DNA of 64,000 nucleotides from Amaurobius ferox (taxonomy: Eukaryota > Arthropoda > Arachnida > Araneae > Amaurobiidae): the NCBI GenBank assembly GCA_951213105.1, contig OX578136.1:154669178-154733177 (forward strand), in the 5' to 3' direction. This document shows positions 59,170 through 64,000 of the stretch, piece by piece. The position numbers were made by a program, and so were the translations under genes. The number at the start of each line of letters is the position of its first letter. The stretch's first letter is position 1. The notes beneath the pieces were generated by a model that was not told the DNA's origin, ran no database searches, and saw nothing but the letters and a program-made list of their open reading frames with translations.

Positions 59170-60490
59170 ATACATAGTATAATGTATAAGGGACGTATTA
59201 TGACGGGGTCGAAAATTAGAAATCGAGTTTTCGACGGAAGAGCACAACCATGAACTTGAATCAAACGTTTTTGAGGTGATACCTGTGTGTGTGTGTGAGT
59301 CTGGAGACTATATCTCACCAACAAGTGGAGTGATTTGAACGAAATTTGGTACAAAAATTACAATCCGTGAATACTGGAAGCCTATTGATTTTAAACGCAG
59401 TCGAATATTCAGAACTCCCCCAAAATTTCGAGCGAAATTTTGAAAAAATCAAAAAATAAAAAGCTTTATTAAAGTTACGCAAATAATAAATTCTTATGTG
59501 ATTTTTCATTACAAAACGATCTCCTTAATGTTTAGAACGCTAGCATGAACCATTCTCGAGATATTACACATTTTTAAAATAAATTTAACAAATAAAAAAA
59601 TATTAACTATTGTAAAATATGTTCACTTTGCATATCTAATATTATACGTTAAATTTGTTGACATCATTCTCGTGGATCTAGCTCGTCCCCTTCACAAGAA
59701 ATATACATTGGGTAATAGGTATTTGGAGACCAAAACAGTCATTTATCTACTATATATAAGAATAATCTATTTCTCCGTCCATAACGCTTAGCGAGATTTC
59801 GGCAACGAATTTGACGGAATGTCGCCAACTTCACGACTTTTTTAAATGACGCCAAATTAACGAAAATATCGCCAAATAGATAAAAATGACGACTGATTAA
59901 TGAAAATTCAATATCTTGGAAAGAATATAAACATCTACTACAAGAATAACCTATTTTTCCGTCCATAACGTTTGGCAAAAATTTGATGACGAATTTGGAG
60001 GAATATCGCCTATTTGATGACTTTTTAAATGTTTCTAAATTGACGAAAATGTCGCCTAATTCATAAATATTTCGCTAAATTGATGAAACTGATGCTAAAT
60101 CAATGAAATGATGACTAATTGACGAAAATTGAATGCTTTCGCATACTATATGAATAACACATTTCTCCGTCCGCCCGTAACGCTTGGCCAGAAATTCAGC
60201 GAGACGTCGCCAACTTGGCGATTTTTTATGTTGCCAAAGTAACGAAAATGTCGCCACATTGATAAAAATAACGCCAAATGGGAAGTAATAACTCGCACAT
60301 TCTGATTTCCTTCATTTGATGGGCATATATACCTTCTAGTATATAAGAAATGATCTTTTCTCCGTGTGTTTGTAACAGTTGGTGACACATTTGTGAACTT
60401 GGCGAATAATCTAGTGAACTATCGCCAACTTTGCGATATTTTCCCTAAGATTGACAAAATATCGTCAAAATTGCAAAAATGACGCAAAGT
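59170..60490 (+). repeat. Dispersed repeat family A, extended copy
   Basis: Begins TACATAGTATAATGTATAAG. The 3' part is expanded: the block CGTCCATAACGCTTGGC, GACGAATTTGGAGGAATATC, GCC.. and GACGAAAATTGAATG recurs about four times (from about 59775, 59955, 60165 and 60360). Confidence 0.8.
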
Positions 60491-60493
60491 TAT

Positions 60494-61860
60494 TGACAAG
60501 AAAGATTAATCATGCATGAAGCATTGGTTATGAAATACTTTCCAACTGAAATACAATTTTATTTAAACATCTCTAAAATGCGATACATTCAGGGGTGATA
60601 TTTTAAAATTATCATAGTAAAATAATTGGAAACTTAAAATTTCATCGAGAAAGGCAATGCTATAAAATTGCTTGCTACTCTATCTAAGTAAAATCAATGA
60701 ATATTCCATTCATATCACTTATCTTCCAGACTCCAGAGCTAAATAATTTTGAGTTAAAAAATTCAGTAATTCTAATAAAAAATTCAGCAATTTTTATACA
60801 ATTCATCTTACAATCGCTTCTTTTGTTTATATTTTTCACACGTTAAAATTAGGCTTCATTGAAGAAATAATCAAAGTTTAGTGATAATTTAAAATCAAAA
60901 ATATTGTAGTTGCGTATGCGTAAGCACAGAGTTTAGAAACACAGGTAATATGCAAAAATGAAGCGGCTTTAGGGCGAATGCAACACCAAATATAAACACA
61001 AGAAAGATCAATCATGCATAAAGCATTGATTATAAAACACGATCAAAATGTAATTTTATTTAAACATCTCTAAAATTCGATATATTCAGCGGCGATATTA
61101 TTTTAATTATCTCAGAACTACAATAATTTATTTTGCTTGGAAAATTAAAACTATGGAGGTAAAAGTACGTTTTAACTTTATGCTTAAAACTTCATTTAAA
61201 CTTTATTCAAATGACGTCATCAAAATATAAATCGTCTGGCTCTCTATGTAAAAGCAGTGAGTATTTCATTCATACACATTTATTCCGGATTTCAGAGTTA
61301 AATAATTTTGTGTGAAAAAAAATCAGCAATTCTTATACAACTGATCTTAAATCCATAACTGCGTTGGCGTAGAATATGGATGCACAGAAAAAACGCAAAA
61401 ATAAATTGCTTTTAGGACGGATGCAACACTAAATATAAATTAAAAAGAATTTTAAAATCACGATTTTGGTACAAGTTGGATGCCATATTTCATTTTGAAA
61501 CAGGTCACTTGACCTCTTCGTATTATATGGGTGTCATTATTATTTTAATTTTTATTTAAAAAACTACCAAACATATTTTGCTGAAATTTTCTTTTATATA
61601 TTTTATGGGATAAATTAAATATTTCCTAAAAATTTCGAAGCAATTTGTGAATTTTGACATTGCTTAAAAAATGCTTGAAAAATTAGGTCCCATAGGGTTC
61701 AATGTGCTTCATTTTTTTAAACCGGGTTTAATCCAAAACTAATTTGCTGATATTATTCATTTACATTCCCATATGTTCCACAGACCAATTCAACAACATA
61801 TTAAAATTTCATTTTGATAAAGTCATTTTTACGGCAGTTATCGTGCGAACCATTATTATT
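60494..61860 (+). repeat. Dispersed repeat family B, doubled 5' module, 3' truncated
   Basis: Two 5' modules in tandem (starting 60494 and ~61000), then the AAAATCACGATTTTGG and CCCATAGGGTTCAATG segments. It stops at ATCGTGCGAAC before the (CAGA)n tract. Confidence 0.8.
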
Positions 61861-62609
61861 TTGAAAATATATCCCTAAAAAAATGTTTGTTAATAAACTT
61901 TCCATTTGTAAAAATTAATTTCCATTAATTTGACAATCGTTTAGTATATAATAATGCCAGTTTTATGAAATGATTTCGAAGTGATAAAATGGGTTATTAT
62001 GAATAATTTGAAGAATTAAAAACGCTGTAATTGATAGTGATTAAAGTATTTATTATTTATCATAATTTACACTTTAATTTCTCCTTTATCTCTCCCTTAA
62101 ATTTTCTTTTTAAAATTACCTCCTGAGAATTGGAAAATAGAAATCAGAACACTGTTGCTATCCACATCAGATTTTTCAAGGTTTAAATTTATGGTAAGTT
62201 GATATGAGAAATGTAAGTTATGCACAGATGTCTCCCTTTAAATCATTGTATAACACATCTCCATTTGGAGGGCGCACTCTGTGCTGGGAATTCCATTGTA
62301 TACTCCAGAGTGCATGCATTAAATCTACCATAACGTGATGTAGGGGATTATTTAATGAGATTTATCTTCCTTTGACGCGTTTGCTACAAATTTGCTGTGC
62401 CTATTATTGCAATTAATGAACTGTTTGAAATTCACACCGCAGTGGGTAATTCGGTTATAATACGTTGAGTATAGTAACTAGACGGAAAAGGCTAATAAGT
62501 TGCAAGAACTATTTGTAGGGTTACCATATTTTCTGACAATAAAATAATGATACTCATTAATTAACACCATTAAATATCGCATTTTTACCTTCCCTACAAT
62601 GTATAGTAT
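61861..62609. other. Unassigned AT-rich sequence
   Basis: No gene recognised. CACTCTGTGCTGG/CAGAGTGCATGC-type words near 62277-62315 form a weak palindrome. Confidence 0.45.
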
Positions 62610-62815
62610 ATACAGGAGAGTTCTTAAGCAATCAACTTCGAATGGAAAGTTACATGAGCGTACACGTTTGGCTTTTCTATACTAAAGGAATCATGCACAG
62701 CACCCCTAGCGGATAGTTTAAAAACTTAGAATAGCGAACTCAGCAACAAAGCGATATAGACGAAAAAACCAATTAAAAAGTTGTAGAAAATTATCTAATT
62801 TAATAGTTCTCAATA
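62610..62815 (+). mobile_element. Solo arm of the 13.4-kb foldback family
   Basis: Matches the left arm at 13403-13630 in order: ACATGAGCGTACACGTTTGG, GCGAACTCAGCAACAAAGCG, ATATAGACGAAAA. No partner arm is in view. Confidence 0.6.
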
Positions 62816-63024
62816 TATGATACGCGTACTTCTAGGAGGTAAGCGGTTAAATTTGGGGGGATACGCCTTGAGATCACCCCAAATAATTGATGAACTGTAC
62901 AAGCGTAAATATGCACAACCATATTACTGATTGCCCAGTAAAATATTTTTAATTTTATAAAATTTGTTAAATGTTTTATGTTAGTTTTTATGCATATCGA
63001 AATATGTAATTTATAAATAATAAA

Positions 63025-63030
<6 letters not shown>

Positions 63031-63069
<39 letters not shown>
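63031..63069. repeat. (TA)n microsatellite
   Basis: About 40 bp of TA repeats ending directly at a PLE 3' end. Confidence 0.9.
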
Positions 63070-63072
<3 letters not shown>

Positions 63073-63345
63073 ATTCAAATGAATAAGAAATGAAAGAAGT
63101 AAAAACGGATGGGGATGCTTACAAGGAAGTCGAACGGCCAAGGGGTATTACGACCCCTTGTTCCCGGTTGAAGCACGCTTTTAATCCCAGGAAACGTTCC
63201 CGGAACCAGACTCGCCCGAAGCAGTCCTCCATATACCAACGCTGGAAAAGCAAAATCCAATCCACTGAAAAAGCAAATCCAATCCATTGAAAAAGCCAAA
63301 TTCAATCCATTGAAAAAGCCAAATTCAATCCATTGAAAAACGCAC
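63070..63345 (-). mobile_element. 3'-end fragment of a third PLE lineage
   Basis: Begins right at the TA array, as the intact element does at 3086. Stem-loop (63139-63160), CCCGGTTGAAGCACGCTTTT, GGAAACGTTCCCGGAACCAG and CGCCCGAAGC match the order of the intact element's 3' region. It then passes into a short tandem repeat (23-bp unit CCAAATTCAATCCATTGAAA, AAG; about 63255-63342). No RT coding. Confidence 0.6.
63139..63160 (-). ncRNA. Conserved PLE 3' stem-loop (third lineage)
   Basis: Plus strand CAAGGGG, loop TATTACGA, CCCCTTG: a 7-bp stem that differs from the other two lineages at paired positions. Confidence 0.6.
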
Positions 63346-63608
63346 TTGAAAACCCAGATCACCAACATAAAACGATACTAATAGCAAGACTACTTGGATG
63401 CCTAATGTCTAAACAACCTATAACATCCATATCAGCACTGACTTTTCATTACGTGCAAGACCTTGTAAGTCCTTATAACATGTTACGGTTAAGATACATG
63501 TCACAGTTAATCTTTTTGCATCCAGCGTGACGTAACTATAATAGTTCATAGAATTTTGCATAAAAGTCCTTTTACTTAACATTTGTATTGTATATATATA
63601 TATATATA

Positions 63609-64000
63609 CACTCATGTCCAAAAGTTAAGCATAGTGGCTGTTTATGTGAAAATTTCAGGGAATCTACATCGGAATGGAAGGAAACGCGGTATGCTGGTTT
63701 AATAGAGTTATAGAAGAAGAAAACAATGCAAAACAAGAATAACGACTTTTATTATCCAAAGAAAAGGATTGAAAGAAAAAGGGTCACAATACGAGTGTCA
63801 ACCTCAGTGAAACAGAATGATTATAACAATGTGATGCTGCAGTTAAATAAGGTGTGTGGGAACCTCGGATAGTCACGCATGCGGCACAATGATTTCCCAT
63901 ACTTTCGATGAGGGTTTAGATGAGTTGTGTCTTCAACGAGTTCCAAGCCTCACGGAAAGCATTTTTCAATACCGTAAAGAAGCTTGGTGGGTAGCGGAAG
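63609..64000 (-). mobile_element. Tc1-type transposon, cut by the window edge
   Basis: Starts after TA with CACTCATGTCCAAAAGTTAA, a Tc1-like terminus, and contains the C-terminal end of a Tc1 transposase on the minus strand. The other end lies outside the window. Confidence 0.8.
63784..64000 (-). pseudogene. Tc1-family transposase, C-terminal fragment with a stop
   Basis: Minus-strand reading gives NAFREAWNSLKTQLI, a TAA stop, then TLIESMGNHCAACVTIRG and SHTPY, the usual end of Tc1 transposases (W..L....I..LI.SM..RC..C....G..T.Y). The frame then runs on to a TGA at 63784. The in-frame stop shows that this copy is dead. The DDE core lies beyond the window. Confidence 0.8.

Overview
The window looks like a gene-poor, repeat-dense stretch of an animal nuclear genome, most likely an arthropod and plausibly an arachnid. 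It is strongly AT-rich, full of (TA)n and (GT/CA)n microsatellites, and carries DDE Tc1/mariner relatives, a Jockey-type LINE, tRNA-derived SINEs and a Penelope-like element (PLE). The host assignment is inference from repeat content; I found no host gene I would defend. Every convincing coding region belongs to a transposable element.

Layout. 0.5-1.3 kb: ~170-bp tandem array. 3.1-8.2 kb: the best-preserved element, a PLE with a complete 890-codon reading frame on the minus strand (GIY-YIG endonuclease in front of the reverse transcriptase), facing a 5'-truncated copy on the plus strand; the two share a 1,620-bp inverted repeat without indels. 8.4-10.5, 26.9-30.3, 30.8-32.9, 55.1/56.1-56.5 and 60.5-61.9 kb: copies of a long non-coding dispersed repeat ('family B') ending in a (CAGA)n tract and a terminal hairpin. 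11.6-12.3, 16.3-18.9, 47.6-48.5, 55.1-56.0 and 59.2-60.5 kb: copies of a second non-coding repeat ('family A'). 33.7-34.5 and 39.2-42.6 kb: a third ('family C'). 13.4-14.6 kb: a foldback element around a 9 x 56-bp satellite. 14.8-16.3 kb: a hAT-type non-autonomous element with an 8-bp target-site duplication. 19.6-20.1 kb: a mariner-type MITE. 22.6-25.5 kb: a mariner-type element whose broken transposase gene is split by a Jockey insertion. 35.4-36.8 kb: a GC-rich island of short hairpins. 45.0-47.2 kb: a SINE cluster. 49.1-50.6 kb: a polypurine tract. 52.3-54.3 kb: an element with duplicated terminal repeats. 63.6 kb to the edge: a Tc1-type element.

How the parts work together. The PLE protein is the only apparently intact enzyme. 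At least two further PLE lineages are present as 3'-end fragments (10.5 and 63.1 kb). They share with the intact element a small stem-loop whose stem changes in a base-pair-preserving way, so it may be the 3' recognition structure of the PLE group. In parallel, a SINE 3' module with a covarying stem recurs about fourteen times, including 13-bp and 64-bp insertions flanked by 13-bp target-site duplications. These two covarying RNA structures, the inverted PLE pair and the TTCG-hairpin island are what I would look at first.
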